Program-made: the position numbers and the translations under genes | In this document: positions 1 through 9,054 of the stretch, one piece after another | How the letters are laid out: the number at the start of each line of letters is the position of its first letter | Numbering within the stretch: the first letter of the stretch is position 1 | Source of the DNA: RYN-133 sp963754285 | GTDB lineage: Bacteria > Actinomycetota > Actinomycetes > Mycobacteriales > Jatrophihabitantaceae | DNA: 64,000 nucleotides | Direction: 5' to 3' | NCBI GenBank assembly: GCA_963754285.1 | Contig: CAVWFN010000005.1 | Coordinates: 62,001 to 126,000 of the forward strand | The notes under the pieces: model-generated | Databases searched by the model: none | The model's input: only the letters and a program-made list of their open reading frames with translations | Told to the model about the DNA's origin: nothing

Positions 1-1
1 G

Positions 2-475
2 GCCGGCGTCGAGAAGCAGCGCAACAAGGGCAAGACGTCCAGCCACACGCTGTACGCGCGCGTCGGCGTGCGCGAGTTCTTCAAGTCCGACCGCCGCCAC
101 CCGCGCCTGCATCTCGAACTGCCCGAGGGCACGCGCTACGACGACATCTACATGGCTGTGGTCACGAACACCGATCCGTGGACCTACGTCGGCAACCGCC
201 CGCTGCGTCCCACACCGGACACGAACTTCGACACCGGGCTGGGCCTGTACGCCCGGCGTCGCATGAGTACCGCCGGAGTGATGTTCAGCATGGTGAGGTT
301 GTCGGGCAAACACCCCCGGATCGGACGACGCGGGGCGATCACCGGGCACGATCTCGACGGGTTGACTGTTCTTGCCGACGATCCCACGCCGGTTCAGGTC
401 GACGGCGACTACCTCGGACTCCACGAAAAGCTGGTGTTCCGAACGGCCGCGAAAGCAGTTCAGGTTCTTCTGTGA
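2..475 (+). CDS. Diacylglycerol/lipid kinase family protein, 3' part
   Basis: The frame is open from the window edge to the TGA at 473-475, so the start is missing and 157 residues are visible. They resemble the C-terminal half of the DAGK/YegS lipid kinase family: an ARVGVREFF stretch, a VVTNTDPWTYVGNRPL segment typical of the beta-rich second domain, and a late VQVDGDYLG motif. Members phosphorylate diacylglycerol or related lipids at the membrane. The ATP-binding N-terminal domain lies outside the window, so activity cannot be judged. A gene of this type also precedes whiB1 in mycobacteria (from memory), which supports the call. Confidence 0.75.
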   Translation, partial: AGVEKQRNKGKTSSHTLYARVGVREFFKSDRRHPRLHLELPEGTRYDDIYMAVVTNTDPWTYVGNRPLRPTPDTNFDTGLGLYARRRMSTAGVMFSMVRLSGKHPRIGRRGAITGHDLDGLTVLADDPTPVQVDGDYLGLHEKLVFRTAAKAVQVLL

Positions 476-782
476 CCAAGAGAAGTGTCCGAATTAATTG
501 GATTTAGGGGTCGACCGATCGCGGCGGCACGCGTACTTTTGGGCCGTCAACGGTGACATGAGAGCGCGCCGAGGGCTGCGGATTGGTACTTGCCGCGCGC
601 GGGTAATTCGACCACGCTGACTTCAGGAGACGGTTGCCACGACGGCTCGGCACGACCCAGGTGAGCTGGCTTGCATCTGGGTCAATGGCTTGAAGCTTGA
701 GCTCGCTCGTGAAAGGATTCACAAGCGTAGGTGGAGCGGCACCGATGCCGTTCAACTACGACGACGTGAGGAGAAAGACAAG
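476..782 (+). other. Intergenic region upstream of whiB1
   Basis: These 307 bases between the lipid kinase stop and the whiB1 ATG hold no convincing gene. The one recognisable element is a CRP-type palindrome (708-723). A weaker GTGA half-site lies at 661-664, with no good partner. The whiB1 promoter must lie here, but I cannot assign a clear -10/-35 pair. Confidence 0.5.
708..723 (+). promoter_or_regulatory. CRP-type operator upstream of whiB1
   Basis: The bases read GTGA-N6-TCAC followed by A, a near-perfect match to the CRP family consensus TGTGA-N6-TCACA. The site ends 60 bases before the whiB1 ATG. M. tuberculosis whiB1 is known to be controlled by the CRP homologue Rv3676 through sites in its promoter. 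Control here is inferred from that precedent and from position. No crp gene is in the window. Confidence 0.6.
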
Positions 783-1034
783 ATGGATTGGCGTCACCGC
801 GCGATTTGCCGTGACGAAGACCCCGAGCTGTTCTTTCCGATCGGAAACACCGGCCCGGCACTGCTCCAGATCGAGCAGGCCAAGGCTGTATGCCGTCGGT
901 GCCCGGTGATCCAGCAGTGCCTCGCGTGGGCTCTGGAGAGCGGTCAGGACGCGGGCGTCTGGGGCGGTCTGTCCGAGGACGAGCGACGCGCTCTGAAGCG
1001 TCGCAATGCGCGCGCAAGGGCTCGACTGGCCTGA
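783..1034 (+). CDS. whiB1: WhiB1-type iron-sulfur transcription factor
   Basis: An 83-residue Wbl protein. Cluster ligands are C9, C37, C40 and C46 (CxxC plus CxxxxxC), the spacing of mycobacterial WhiB1, followed by the GVWGG turn (58-62) and a basic C-terminal tail rich in Arg. WhiB1 is an essential NO-sensitive [4Fe-4S] protein that binds the primary sigma factor. The ATG at 783 is chosen because an AGGAGAAAGA ribosome site lies just upstream and the family starts MDWRHRA; an in-frame ATG at 690 would overlap the CRP-type operator. The order lipid kinase-whiB1-pdtaS matches mycobacteria. Confidence 0.93.
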   Translation: MDWRHRAICRDEDPELFFPIGNTGPALLQIEQAKAVCRRCPVIQQCLAWALESGQDAGVWGGLSEDERRALKRRNARARARLA

Positions 1035-1054
1035 GTCGAAACACACTTATCGGT

Positions 1055-1078
1055 GCCGGTCGTGATCTCACGGCCGGC
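1055..1078. terminator. Hairpin between convergent whiB1 and pdtaS
   Basis: Eleven-base arms (GCCGGTCGTGA and TCACGGCCGGC) pair with one G-T wobble and a very short loop. They sit between the whiB1 stop and the pdtaS stop. There is only a weak T-run (CGTCGTTTG), so this is a probable bidirectional terminator by position rather than a textbook one. Confidence 0.45.
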
Positions 1079-1099
1079 ATCGTCGTTTGTGTGACGGGG

Positions 1100-2620
1100 C
1101 TAACCGCCGACCCGCGCGCGCCGAGCGAGCGGCATCAGCACGACGGCCGAGGTGCCCGGCGCGGACTCGCGGGGGTGCAGTGTCACCGTCCCGTCGAGCT
1201 CGCCGGCGACCAGGGTGCGAACGATCTGCAGCCCGAGTTCGCCGGACGTGTCGGCAAACCCCTCGGGCAGCCCGGCACCGTCATCGTCGACCCGTAACTC
1301 GAGTTCGCCGCGGTCGCGTTGCGCATTGACCAGCACCGACCCGCTCGCGCCGTCCGGGAACGCGTGCTCGAGCGCGTTCTGGACGAGCTCGGTGAGCACC
1401 AGCACCAGCGCAGTGGCAACCTCGGCGGGCAGCTCGCCGAACGTGCCGACGCGGCGCAGATCGATCCGTCCCGCTGATCCCATGACATCGGTGAGCATGC
1501 CGAGCAGCCGATCCACGACGTGGTCGAAGTCGACCTCCTCGTCGACCGATACCGACAGCGTTTCGTGCACGAGCGCGATCGACGCCACCCGGCGCATCGA
1601 CTCCTCGAGCGCCACCCGCGCCTCGGGAATCGCGACCCGGCGCGCCTGCAGCCGCAACAACGCCGCCACGGTCTGCAGATTGTTCTTCACCCGGTGGTGG
1701 ATCTCGCGGATCGTTGCGTCCTTGCTCATGAGCTGCCGGTCACGACGACGCAGTTCGGTGACGTCCTGCATCAGCAACAGCGCGCCGAGCGTCTCGCCGC
1801 GGGGCCGCAGCGGGATCGCCCGGAAGAGGATGGTCGCTCCCCCGCCGTCGACCTCGATCGACGCCGGCTGGCCGCCGTCGATTGCCGCCTCGACCGCGTC
1901 GCCCAGATCGCTCGCGTCGAACGGGTCGTCGGCGACCCCACTGGTCAGTTCGTGCAGCGGCTCACCGACCACAGTGCCTGACACGCCGAGGCGGCTGAAG
2001 GCCGACAGCGAGTTCGGGCTCGCGTAGATGATCGTGCCGTCCGGCTCGAGGCGCAGCACGCCATCGCCGACGCGCGGCCCGGATCCCTCCTCCTCGCTCG
2101 CGTCGGGATTGGGGAACGTGCCGTCGGCCACCATGGCCGAGAGATCGGCGGCGGTCTGCAGGTACACCAGTTCGAGTTGGGACGGAGTGCGCACGCTGGC
2201 CAGATTCGCATCCTTGCCCAGCACCGCGAACACGTCCCGGTTCGCCCCGTCGAGGCGGATCGGGATCGCCTCGCGCCGGATCGGCAGATCGCCGTCCCAG
2301 TCGGGTTCTGTCTCGCGGAAGATGCGTCCCTCGTTGAACGCCGTCAGCATCGGGACGGCGCGCTCGGCGCGGATGATCGCCCCGACCTGATCATGCTGGT
2401 ACGCAGTCGGGCCGGTCGTCGGCCGGCACTGCGCCGCGCACAAGAAGCCGCCGGTCGTCCCCGCTTCGCCGTCGTGCAGTTCGACCGGCACCCAGAGCAA
2501 CAGGTCGGCGAACGCGAGGTCGGACAGCAGTTGCCATTCGCCGACCAGGCGCTGCAGGTGGTCGATCTGGGCATCGTCGAGGGTCGTGCGAGACGACAGC
2601 AGTTCCGACAATGCCGACAC
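1100..2620 (-). CDS. pdtaS: PdtaS-type sensor histidine kinase (GAF-PAS-HisKA_2)
   Basis: A 506-residue soluble sensor kinase. The N-terminal GAF-like region contains GEWQLLSDLAFADLLLWV and AQCRPTTGPT; a PAS region follows (about 185-290). The HisKA_2 box EIHHRVKNNLQ has its phospho-acceptor His near 308-309, and an HATPase domain carries NALEHAF and DDGAGLPEGF. In mycobacteria PdtaS phosphorylates the ANTAR antiterminator PdtaR; no pdtaR is in this window. The GTG at 2620 is chosen because GGAAGG lies 8 bases upstream and the product then begins MSALSELL, like known PdtaS. It has no membrane segments. Confidence 0.9.
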   Translation of the reverse strand: MSALSELLSSRTTLDDAQIDHLQRLVGEWQLLSDLAFADLLLWVPVELHDGEAGTTGGFLCAAQCRPTTGPTAYQHDQVGAIIRAERAVPMLTAFNEGRIFRETEPDWDGDLPIRREAIPIRLDGANRDVFAVLGKDANLASVRTPSQLELVYLQTAADLSAMVADGTFPNPDASEEEGSGPRVGDGVLRLEPDGTIIYASPNSLSAFSRLGVSGTVVGEPLHELTSGVADDPFDASDLGDAVEAAIDGGQPASIEVDGGGATILFRAIPLRPRGETLGALLLMQDVTELRRRDRQLMSKDATIREIHHRVKNNLQTVAALLRLQARRVAIPEARVALEESMRRVASIALVHETLSVSVDEEVDFDHVVDRLLGMLTDVMGSAGRIDLRRVGTFGELPAEVATALVLVLTELVQNALEHAFPDGASGSVLVNAQRDRGELELRVDDDGAGLPEGFADTSGELGLQIVRTLVAGELDGTVTLHPRESAPGTSAVVLMPLARRARVGG

Positions 2621-2749
2621 GAGATCAACCTTCCCATGCGCCCCATATCGCTTCGCACGCACCGTCTGCACACACAGATCGCACAAATCTGACGTTTAGG
2701 ACGATATGGTCTGCGTCACCACGGCTCGCGACGCGGCGGGAGGCTGTCG

Positions 2750-3013
2750 ATGGCGATCGGAACCGAGAACACCCAGCAGGACGAACCTGCCGAGGTTCGC
2801 CCGCTACCGGCGAGCGCGAAGGTGCTCGCCGGCGTGCTCCTCGCGATCCCGATGATCGCGCTGGCACTCGTGCCGACCTACTCCTACGAGACACCGCGGC
2901 TGTGGGGCATGCCGTTCTTCTACTGGTACCTGCTGCTGTGGGTGATCATCACCCCGATCTTCACCGGCGGCGCCTATCTGGTGATCACTCGGGCACGCGG
3001 GGAGAGGCCGTGA
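2750..3013 (+). CDS. DUF3311 small membrane protein
   Basis: An 87-residue protein with two hydrophobic helices (about 24-44 and 55-77) separated by a short TYSYETPRLWGMPFFYWY loop, the DUF3311 pattern. A GGCGGGAGG ribosome site precedes the ATG. Its stop overlaps the GTG start of the downstream symporter (GTGA at 3010-3013), so the two are translationally coupled. Small DUF3311 proteins commonly accompany sodium-solute symporters of the MctP type; a subunit or chaperone role is inference. Confidence 0.85.
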   Translation: MAIGTENTQQDEPAEVRPLPASAKVLAGVLLAIPMIALALVPTYSYETPRLWGMPFFYWYLLLWVIITPIFTGGAYLVITRARGERP

Positions 3014-4695
3014 GCGGCGGCGCGGTGCTCGCCGACGGCACCGGCGTCAACGGTGTCGAACTCGGCGTCGTCATCTTCTTCTTCGCGGTCGTCACGATCG
3101 GCGGCTTCTGGGCGGCGCGCTGGCGTCGGTCGGGTGACCTGCACAGCCTGGACGAGTGGGGGCTGGGCGGGCGCGGCTTCGGCACCGTCGTCACGTGGTT
3201 CCTGCTCGGCGGCGATCTCTACACCGCGTACACGTTCGTCGCGGTCCCGGCGGCGATGTACGCGACGGGCGCGGTGAGCGGGTTCTTCGCGGTGCCGTAC
3301 ACGATCGTCGCCTATCCGATCATCTTCATCTTCATGCCGCGGCTGTGGAGCGTCGCGCGTCGCAACGGGTACGTGACCCCGGCCGACTTCGTGCGCGGCC
3401 GTTACGACAGCCGCGGGCTGGCCCTCGCGGTCGCCGTCACCGGCATCCTCGCGACGATGCCCTACATCGCCCTGCAACTGGTCGGCATCCAGGCGGTCGT
3501 CACGACGATGGGGATCGGCGGATCGGGCAGCACGTTCGCCAAGGACCTTCCGCTGATCATCGCGTTCGCTGTCCTCGCCGCGTACACGTACTCGTCCGGC
3601 CTGCGTGCACCCGCACTCATCGCGTTCGTGAAGGACGCGCTCATCTACATCGTCATCGTGGTCGCGATCATCTACGTCGCGACGAAGATCGGCTTCGGCA
3701 CGATGTTCGACTCGGCGAAGACGCAACTCGCCAAGACCTCACCCGTCACCGGCAAACCCGGCACGTTCATTACGAGCGAAGCGAACTATTGGGCGTTCGG
3801 CACGCTCGCCTTCGGCTCGGCACTGGCCCTGTTCATGTATCCGCACTCGATGACAGCAGTGCTTTCCGCGCGCAGCCGCAACGTGATCCGGCGCAACGCG
3901 GCGATCCTCCCCCTCTACTCGCTGATGCTCGCGCTGTTGGCGCTGCTCGGGTACGCCGCGATAGCGAAGGGGACGAACGTGTTCGGGCTCGACGGCGTCG
4001 CGAACGCGCAGCTCGCTGTGCCGCGCCTGTTCGATCAGGTGTTCCCCAACTGGTTCGCCGGGGTGTGCTTCGCGGCGATCGCCATCGGCGCCCTCGTCCC
4101 GGCAGCCATCATGTCGATCGCGGCGGCGAACCTGTTCACCCGCAACATCTATCGCGAGTACTTCGCGCGCAACGCGTCCCCGAAACACGAGGCACAAGTC
4201 GCGAAGATCGTCTCGCTGGTCGTGAAGTTCGGCGCGCTGCTGTTCGTGCTCGGGCTCGATGCGCAGAACGCGATCAACTTCCAACTGCTGGGCGGCATGT
4301 GGATCCTGCAGACGATCGTCGCAATCGTCGCCGGTCTCTACACGCGCTGGTTCCACCGGTGGGCGCTGCTGACCGGGTGGGCGGTCAGCATGGTCTACGG
4401 CACCATCGTTGCCTATCAGCAAACCGTGCCCGACCTGCAAGTGAAGCTCGTCAACGGTGCGAAGACGGTCGTCGGCAGCGGCACGCGACACTTCGGGTCG
4501 CCGCTGGCCAACTTCCCGTTCACCGACCAGAAGGTCTACATCGCGGTGACCGCACTGTTGCTGAACCTCATCATCGCCGTCGTGCTGACATTCGTGCTGC
4601 GCGCACTACGTGCGCCGGCCGGTGCCGATGCGACCAAGCCCGGTGACTACTACACCGACACTCCCCGGCAGACGGTGGCCGCGGCAACGACCTGA
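3010..4695 (+). CDS. Sodium:solute symporter (MctP-like monocarboxylate permease)
   Basis: A 561-residue SSS-family transporter with about 13 hydrophobic segments. Family features include GGRGFGTVVTWFLLGGDLYTAYTFV near the N-terminus, ADFVRGRYDSRGLA, and GALVPAAIMSIAAANLFTRN. Organisation with DUF3311 resembles the monocarboxylate permease MctP of rhizobia (lactate, pyruvate, acetate), but substrate cannot be read from sequence. The GTG at 3010 overlaps the preceding stop codon. The gene converges on the phospholipase D-like gene with a 4-base gap. Confidence 0.85.
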   Translation: MSGGAVLADGTGVNGVELGVVIFFFAVVTIGGFWAARWRRSGDLHSLDEWGLGGRGFGTVVTWFLLGGDLYTAYTFVAVPAAMYATGAVSGFFAVPYTIVAYPIIFIFMPRLWSVARRNGYVTPADFVRGRYDSRGLALAVAVTGILATMPYIALQLVGIQAVVTTMGIGGSGSTFAKDLPLIIAFAVLAAYTYSSGLRAPALIAFVKDALIYIVIVVAIIYVATKIGFGTMFDSAKTQLAKTSPVTGKPGTFITSEANYWAFGTLAFGSALALFMYPHSMTAVLSARSRNVIRRNAAILPLYSLMLALLALLGYAAIAKGTNVFGLDGVANAQLAVPRLFDQVFPNWFAGVCFAAIAIGALVPAAIMSIAAANLFTRNIYREYFARNASPKHEAQVAKIVSLVVKFGALLFVLGLDAQNAINFQLLGGMWILQTIVAIVAGLYTRWFHRWALLTGWAVSMVYGTIVAYQQTVPDLQVKLVNGAKTVVGSGTRHFGSPLANFPFTDQKVYIAVTALLLNLIIAVVLTFVLRALRAPAGADATKPGDYYTDTPRQTVAAATT

Positions 4696-4699
4696 CCGC

Positions 4700-6277
4700 T
4701 CACAGATGCGGGCCGACGAGAGTGATCGCGTCCTCGTCGGGTGCGAACCCGGGCGGGTTGCCGGCGCGCCGCCAGATCGCGCGGGACACGCCGTCCGGCA
4801 ACCACTGCGGGCGCCAGATGCCCAACGCGAGGTCGAGGTCGGCAAGCGCTTCACGTACCTGCGGTGTGAGCGCGGTGCGCAGATGCTCGCCCCACACCGC
4901 GATGCGGAGATCGCGCACGAGGTTCGTCGACGCGACCACGGCAGCGCTCATCTCGCTGTCTGCGCCGACCATCGACCGACTGAACAGGTTCGCCGACCCG
5001 ATGTTCGCGAACCGATCGTCGATGAGGAACAACTTGGCGTGCACGGTGCAGTTCTCGATGCGGTGCACGGCGACATTGCCACGCGCGGCCGGACGCAGCG
5101 GGTTGACGAGCTTGGTCCGCAGGTCGTCGTTGAGCTCGCGATTGATCTCGAGACCGCCGAAGTCGATGTCCTCGGGATCGCGCGTTCCCGACCCGACGAG
5201 GATGACCTTCACTCCGCGCGCGGCCGCGGCGCGCAGGTGCGGGTAGAGCTCGAAGTGCCGGTTCCCTCCGACAGACTCCTCGAGGTACTGGTCCTCGAGG
5301 TAGATGTAGCAGCGCGCGGCTCCGATCGCCGTCGTCAAGGTCGTGAAGATCTCCTGGTGCCCGCCGGGCGGGACGAGGTCCCAGGTGCGACGTCGGAACG
5401 GCACGCGCGAATCGACCTTGCGGTGGAAGGTCGAGCGCAGTACGCGCACGGCGACGCCTGGCGATTCGATCGGGTCGGCGGTCGGCGCCGGCGATGGTGC
5501 GGGCAGTGCTCCGGGCGGATTGAGCCGGCGCCGGTCGGTCGGGCTCGCGAGCCAGTGCTCGTGCGGCAGGGTGAGTGTCTCCTGCCACCGTTCCCGGAAG
5601 ATGTTCCATACGCGCTGGGCAGCCGGCCCGCGCAGTCGCACTGCCATGTCGTGCCAACCCCAGCGGCCGCCCTCGAGGCGCAGCCGATCGTGCGGTGCGT
5701 CGTCCCAGCGATGGTCGGCGAGGTCGATCCCGCTGACGTAGGACGTCAGTTCGCCACCGATGTGGGTGACCACGGTCTTCTGGTGGTTCGACCCGAGCAG
5801 CGCGCTCGAGAAGTCGATCAGCACGCGACCCCGCAGCGGCGGCTCGTCCATCCCGTCGACGCGCAGCTCGCGCAGATGATCGGCCTGGAAGGCGTTGCCG
5901 CGAAACGGCAGCCCGCTGCGCGGCAGGGAGGCTGCGAACACCCGTCCGGCGATGAGCAATCGCACGTCGACACCACGCGCGGCGGCCTCGGCGAACTGCC
6001 GCCCGAGCGGCACGTGGTCGGGGTGATCGGCCGGGCGGCCCTGCAGGTCGATGTACGGGTTGATCTCCAGGCCGCTGGCCAGGATCGTGTCGCCGGGGCC
6101 GGCCTTGCCGAGTTGCTCGTCGATCTCGGCGTAGTACCGCCGGCCGTCGACGAGGGGGACCCACTCCGAATCGGCGACGTGGGTGTCGGTGTCGACCGGG
6201 GCAGGAAAGTACTGCGCGATCAGGCGGGCAAGTTCATCGGCGTCGGCGGCACCGGAAGCACCGTCACAGTGCGACAT
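4700..6277 (-). CDS. Phospholipase D-like phosphatidyltransferase/hydrolase
   Basis: A 525-residue cytoplasmic protein with the two HKD half-motifs of the PLD superfamily. The second is canonical (HAKLFLIDD, followed by GSANLFSRSM). The first is HQKTVVTH, with His where the family normally has Asp. Members include cardiolipin synthases and phospholipases; the absence of membrane segments argues against a typical cardiolipin synthase. The ATG at 6277 (MSHCDGASG) overlaps the 3' end of the upstream histidine kinase gene by 14 bases; an alternative GTG is at 6295. Substrate unknown. Confidence 0.75.
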   Translation of the reverse strand: MSHCDGASGAADADELARLIAQYFPAPVDTDTHVADSEWVPLVDGRRYYAEIDEQLGKAGPGDTILASGLEINPYIDLQGRPADHPDHVPLGRQFAEAAARGVDVRLLIAGRVFAASLPRSGLPFRGNAFQADHLRELRVDGMDEPPLRGRVLIDFSSALLGSNHQKTVVTHIGGELTSYVSGIDLADHRWDDAPHDRLRLEGGRWGWHDMAVRLRGPAAQRVWNIFRERWQETLTLPHEHWLASPTDRRRLNPPGALPAPSPAPTADPIESPGVAVRVLRSTFHRKVDSRVPFRRRTWDLVPPGGHQEIFTTLTTAIGAARCYIYLEDQYLEESVGGNRHFELYPHLRAAAARGVKVILVGSGTRDPEDIDFGGLEINRELNDDLRTKLVNPLRPAARGNVAVHRIENCTVHAKLFLIDDRFANIGSANLFSRSMVGADSEMSAAVVASTNLVRDLRIAVWGEHLRTALTPQVREALADLDLALGIWRPQWLPDGVSRAIWRRAGNPPGFAPDEDAITLVGPHL

Positions 6278-7373
6278 GATCGGACCGTAGCGCACGTCGC
6301 GCGCCGGAGACCGGTAGGGCGACGACGACAGTGAGCCCGCCGTCCGCGTTCGCGGTTGCCCGGATGGTGCCCCCGTGTGCGGCCACGACCGATCGGGCGA
6401 TCGTGAGCCCGAGCCCCACTCCGCTACCGTGATCGAGCCGGTCTCCGGACCCTCGGCGGAACGGTTCGAACAGGCCCGCGACGGCGTCCGGACGCACGTC
6501 GTCGCCGCTGTTGACGACGCTCAGGCTCCCGTCCGGCGTGACCGCGACGCGCACGCAGCCGCCGGCCCGGTTGTACTTGATCGCGTTCTGGACGAGGTTG
6601 GTGACCAACCGCTCGAGCAGGGGCGCCTCGCCGTCGACCTCGACGGGGGCGAGCGCAACGTCGAGCGCGACGCCGCCCTGCGCCGCCGCCGGACGGAGCG
6701 CCTCGACCATTGTCGATGTGATCTGGTCGAGCCGCTGCGGCGAGCGCGACCGCAGCCCGCGATCGGTCTCGGCCAACACCAGCAATCCCTCGATCAGCGC
6801 CTCGTTGCGCGCGTTGGTGGCGAGCAACTGCCGCGAGACAAGCGCGAGCTGATCAGGTGTCAGTGCATCACGAAGGCTGATCTCGATGAGCGCGCGCTGG
6901 GTGGCCAGCGGAGTGCGCAGTTCGTGCGACGCGTTGGCCGCAAATCGTTGCTGCGCCTCGTAGCCCGCGGCGACGCGATCGAGCAATGCATCGATCGCAT
7001 CACCCAACCGCTTGGTCTCGTCGTTGCCACCTGCGACCTCGAGTCGGATGCCGAGGCTGGTCGGGCCGAGGCGCGTCAACGTGTCGGCCATCTGCGCCAC
7101 CGGTCGAAGCACCCAGCGCGCGAGCATGAACCCGAGCGCGATCATGATTGCGGTGGCGAGCAGCAGTTGCACCCACGCGAAGGTCACGCTGTAGGACGAC
7201 GGATCACACCCGTTCGTGATCGTCATCCACGTCGAGCTGCAACTGACGTCGCCGGAGCGGTACCAGCGGATCACGTTCACGCCGTTGATCAGGCCCCAGT
7301 AGAGATAGAGCAACCCGATCGGCCAGCTGATCAGCATGGCTATGACGAACCTGCGCCGCGGCGAGAGCTGCAT
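6264..7373 (-). CDS. Membrane sensor histidine kinase
   Basis: A 369-residue kinase with two membrane segments (about 10-30 and 67-88) flanking a roughly 35-residue extracellular loop that holds two Cys (C45, C56), possibly a disulfide. A HAMP region, the HisKA box FAANASHELRTPL (His150) and an HATPase domain with NLVQNAIKYN and GSGVGLGLTIARS follow. The ATG at 7373 overlaps the response regulator stop by one base (TGATG), so the two genes are coupled. The signal is unknown. The adjacent divergent carboxypeptidases could be targets, by position only. Confidence 0.9.
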   Translation of the reverse strand: MQLSPRRRFVIAMLISWPIGLLYLYWGLINGVNVIRWYRSGDVSCSSTWMTITNGCDPSSYSVTFAWVQLLLATAIMIALGFMLARWVLRPVAQMADTLTRLGPTSLGIRLEVAGGNDETKRLGDAIDALLDRVAAGYEAQQRFAANASHELRTPLATQRALIEISLRDALTPDQLALVSRQLLATNARNEALIEGLLVLAETDRGLRSRSPQRLDQITSTMVEALRPAAAQGGVALDVALAPVEVDGEAPLLERLVTNLVQNAIKYNRAGGCVRVAVTPDGSLSVVNSGDDVRPDAVAGLFEPFRRGSGDRLDHGSGVGLGLTIARSVVAAHGGTIRATANADGGLTVVVALPVSGARRALRSDHVAL

Positions 7374-8038
7374 CAGTCCGGCTCCCCGAACCGGTACCCG
7401 ACGCGCGGCAGCGTGTGCACGATCGGCGGGTCGCCGAGCTTGCGCCGCAACGTCATGACGGCGACCCGCACGGCGTTCGTGAACGGATCGGCATGCTCGT
7501 CCCATGCCTGCTCGAGCAACTGCTCGGCGGTGACAATCGTGCCGGCCGACCGCATCAGCACGGACAGCACCGCGAACTCCTTCGGAGTGAGATCGAGCAG
7601 GCGCCCCTCCCGAAACGCGCGATGCCGTGGGACATCGAGGACGACGCCTTCGCGGTCGAGCACCGGATGCAGGGCGGCGGGTGGGCGCCGTGCGAGCGCC
7701 TGGACGCGCGCTGCGAGTTCGGCGAACGCGAACGGTTTGGTCAGGTAGTCATCGGCGCCGAGCCCGAGCCCGTCGACACGGTCACGGATCCCGGCGGCCG
7801 CGGTCAGGATGAGGATCCGCGTGCCCATGTCGGCATCGACCATCCAGCGGCACACGTCGTCGCCGCTGCGGCCGGGCATGTCACGGTCGAGGATGGCTAC
7901 GTCGTAATGGTTGACGCCGAGACGTTCCAGCGCGGCTTCGCCGTCGTAACAGACGTCGACCGCCATCGCGAGCTTGCGCAAACCGTCGGCGACGGTGTCG
8001 GCGAGCAGCCGCTCGTCGTCGGCGAGTAACACGCGCAC
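7373..8038 (-). CDS. OmpR/PhoB-family response regulator
   Basis: A 221-residue regulator with an N-terminal receiver domain (acidic pocket D8-D9, phospho-acceptor D51 in AILDRDMPG, K102 region in TKPFAFAEL) and a C-terminal winged helix (about 125-221; LTPKEFAVLSVL and VRVAVMTLRRKLG). It partners the kinase encoded immediately downstream. It is transcribed divergently from the D,D-carboxypeptidase genes across a 112-base gap that probably contains both promoters. Family and partner are secure; target genes are not known. Confidence 0.93.
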   Translation of the reverse strand: MRVLLADDERLLADTVADGLRKLAMAVDVCYDGEAALERLGVNHYDVAILDRDMPGRSGDDVCRWMVDADMGTRILILTAAAGIRDRVDGLGLGADDYLTKPFAFAELAARVQALARRPPAALHPVLDREGVVLDVPRHRAFREGRLLDLTPKEFAVLSVLMRSAGTIVTAEQLLEQAWDEHADPFTNAVRVAVMTLRRKLGDPPIVHTLPRVGYRFGEPD

Positions 8039-8150
8039 TGTGTCGATCTCCGTCGGTCAGGGTCCGCCGGCAGCTTGCCGAACGTTTCATAAGCGGCGGA
8101 TAAGGGCGCCGCGAACACCGACGATAACCCGCGCGCAGCACTGTCGGCGC

Positions 8151-9053
8151 ATGTCCAGAACTCGCGTCATGGGCGTCGCCGCAGTCATGATCACGATTGT
8201 CGGCATCGCTGCGGTCGCAACGATCCGGTTCGTGAACGACGACGCGCGACGGCACTATCTCGCCACGACGGGCTGGCCCCTGCGCGGCGAGGGCGCGTAC
8301 CAGATCGACGGTGGCCCGATCCAGCACAGTCCGGCACAGCAACCGGTTCCGATCGCCAGCGTCGCCAAGGTGATGACTGCGCTGATCGTGCTGCACGCGG
8401 CCCCGCTGCGACCGGGGCGCGCCGGCTTTCGACTCACCGTCGGCGACGCCGACGTCGAGGACACGACTGCGCGCGACGCCGACGGCGAATCGATCGTCGC
8501 GGTCGATGCCGGTGAGGTGCTGACCGAGCGGCAGGCGCTCGCCGCCCTGTTGCTTCCGTCGGCGAACAACGTCGCGATCATGCTGGCGCGCAAGGTCGCC
8601 GGCACCGTCGGGGCGTTCGTCGCGCGGATGAACGCCGAGGCCCGCCGCCTCGGCATGCACGACACGCACTACACCGATCCGAGCGGGTTCGAGTCCTCGA
8701 CGATCTCGACCGCCGTCGACCAGACCCGACTCGCGGACGTCGCGATGCGCGTCGCAGCCTTGCGCACTCTCGTCGGCACGGCCGGCTATCGGATCCCTGT
8801 CGCGGGCGAGGTGTCGAACACGGACACGCTGCTCGGCACACATGGCGTCCTCGGCATAAAGACCGGCTCGGACGACGCCGCGCAAGGTTGCTTCATGTTC
8901 CGGGTGCGCCGCCTCGTCGCGGCGAGACCGGTCGTGATCACCGGCGTCGTGCTGGGTCAGCACGGACACAACTCGCTCACCGCCGGGCTCTATGCGGGCC
9001 TCCAGCTCGCCGATCACGCCGCGGCATCGATGGCGATACGGCACACTCCATGA
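8151..9053 (+). CDS. D-alanyl-D-alanine carboxypeptidase (PBP5-type), first copy
   Basis: A 300-residue penicillin-binding serine peptidase. An N-terminal membrane anchor or signal (about 7-27) is followed by the SxxK motif S70-VAK73, the SxN motif S137-AN139 and the KTGS motif at 237-240, all three active-site elements. It would trim the terminal D-Ala of peptidoglycan stem peptides outside the membrane. The ATG at 8151 places the signal peptide at the start. The next gene encodes a paralogue and begins one base after this stop. There is no C-terminal amphipathic anchor helix, unlike classical PBP5. Confidence 0.88.
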   Translation: MSRTRVMGVAAVMITIVGIAAVATIRFVNDDARRHYLATTGWPLRGEGAYQIDGGPIQHSPAQQPVPIASVAKVMTALIVLHAAPLRPGRAGFRLTVGDADVEDTTARDADGESIVAVDAGEVLTERQALAALLLPSANNVAIMLARKVAGTVGAFVARMNAEARRLGMHDTHYTDPSGFESSTISTAVDQTRLADVAMRVAALRTLVGTAGYRIPVAGEVSNTDTLLGTHGVLGIKTGSDDAAQGCFMFRVRRLVAARPVVITGVVLGQHGHNSLTAGLYAGLQLADHAAASMAIRHTP

Positions 9054-9054
9054 G

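Noticed and set aside
661..676. Second CRP site upstream of whiB1
   Set aside because: Only the left GTGA half is present; the right half reads TTGC, and the 48-base distance to the good site has no precedent.
1055..1078. Riboswitch or small RNA between whiB1 and pdtaS
   Set aside because: Only one simple hairpin is present between two convergent stops; a terminator explains it better.
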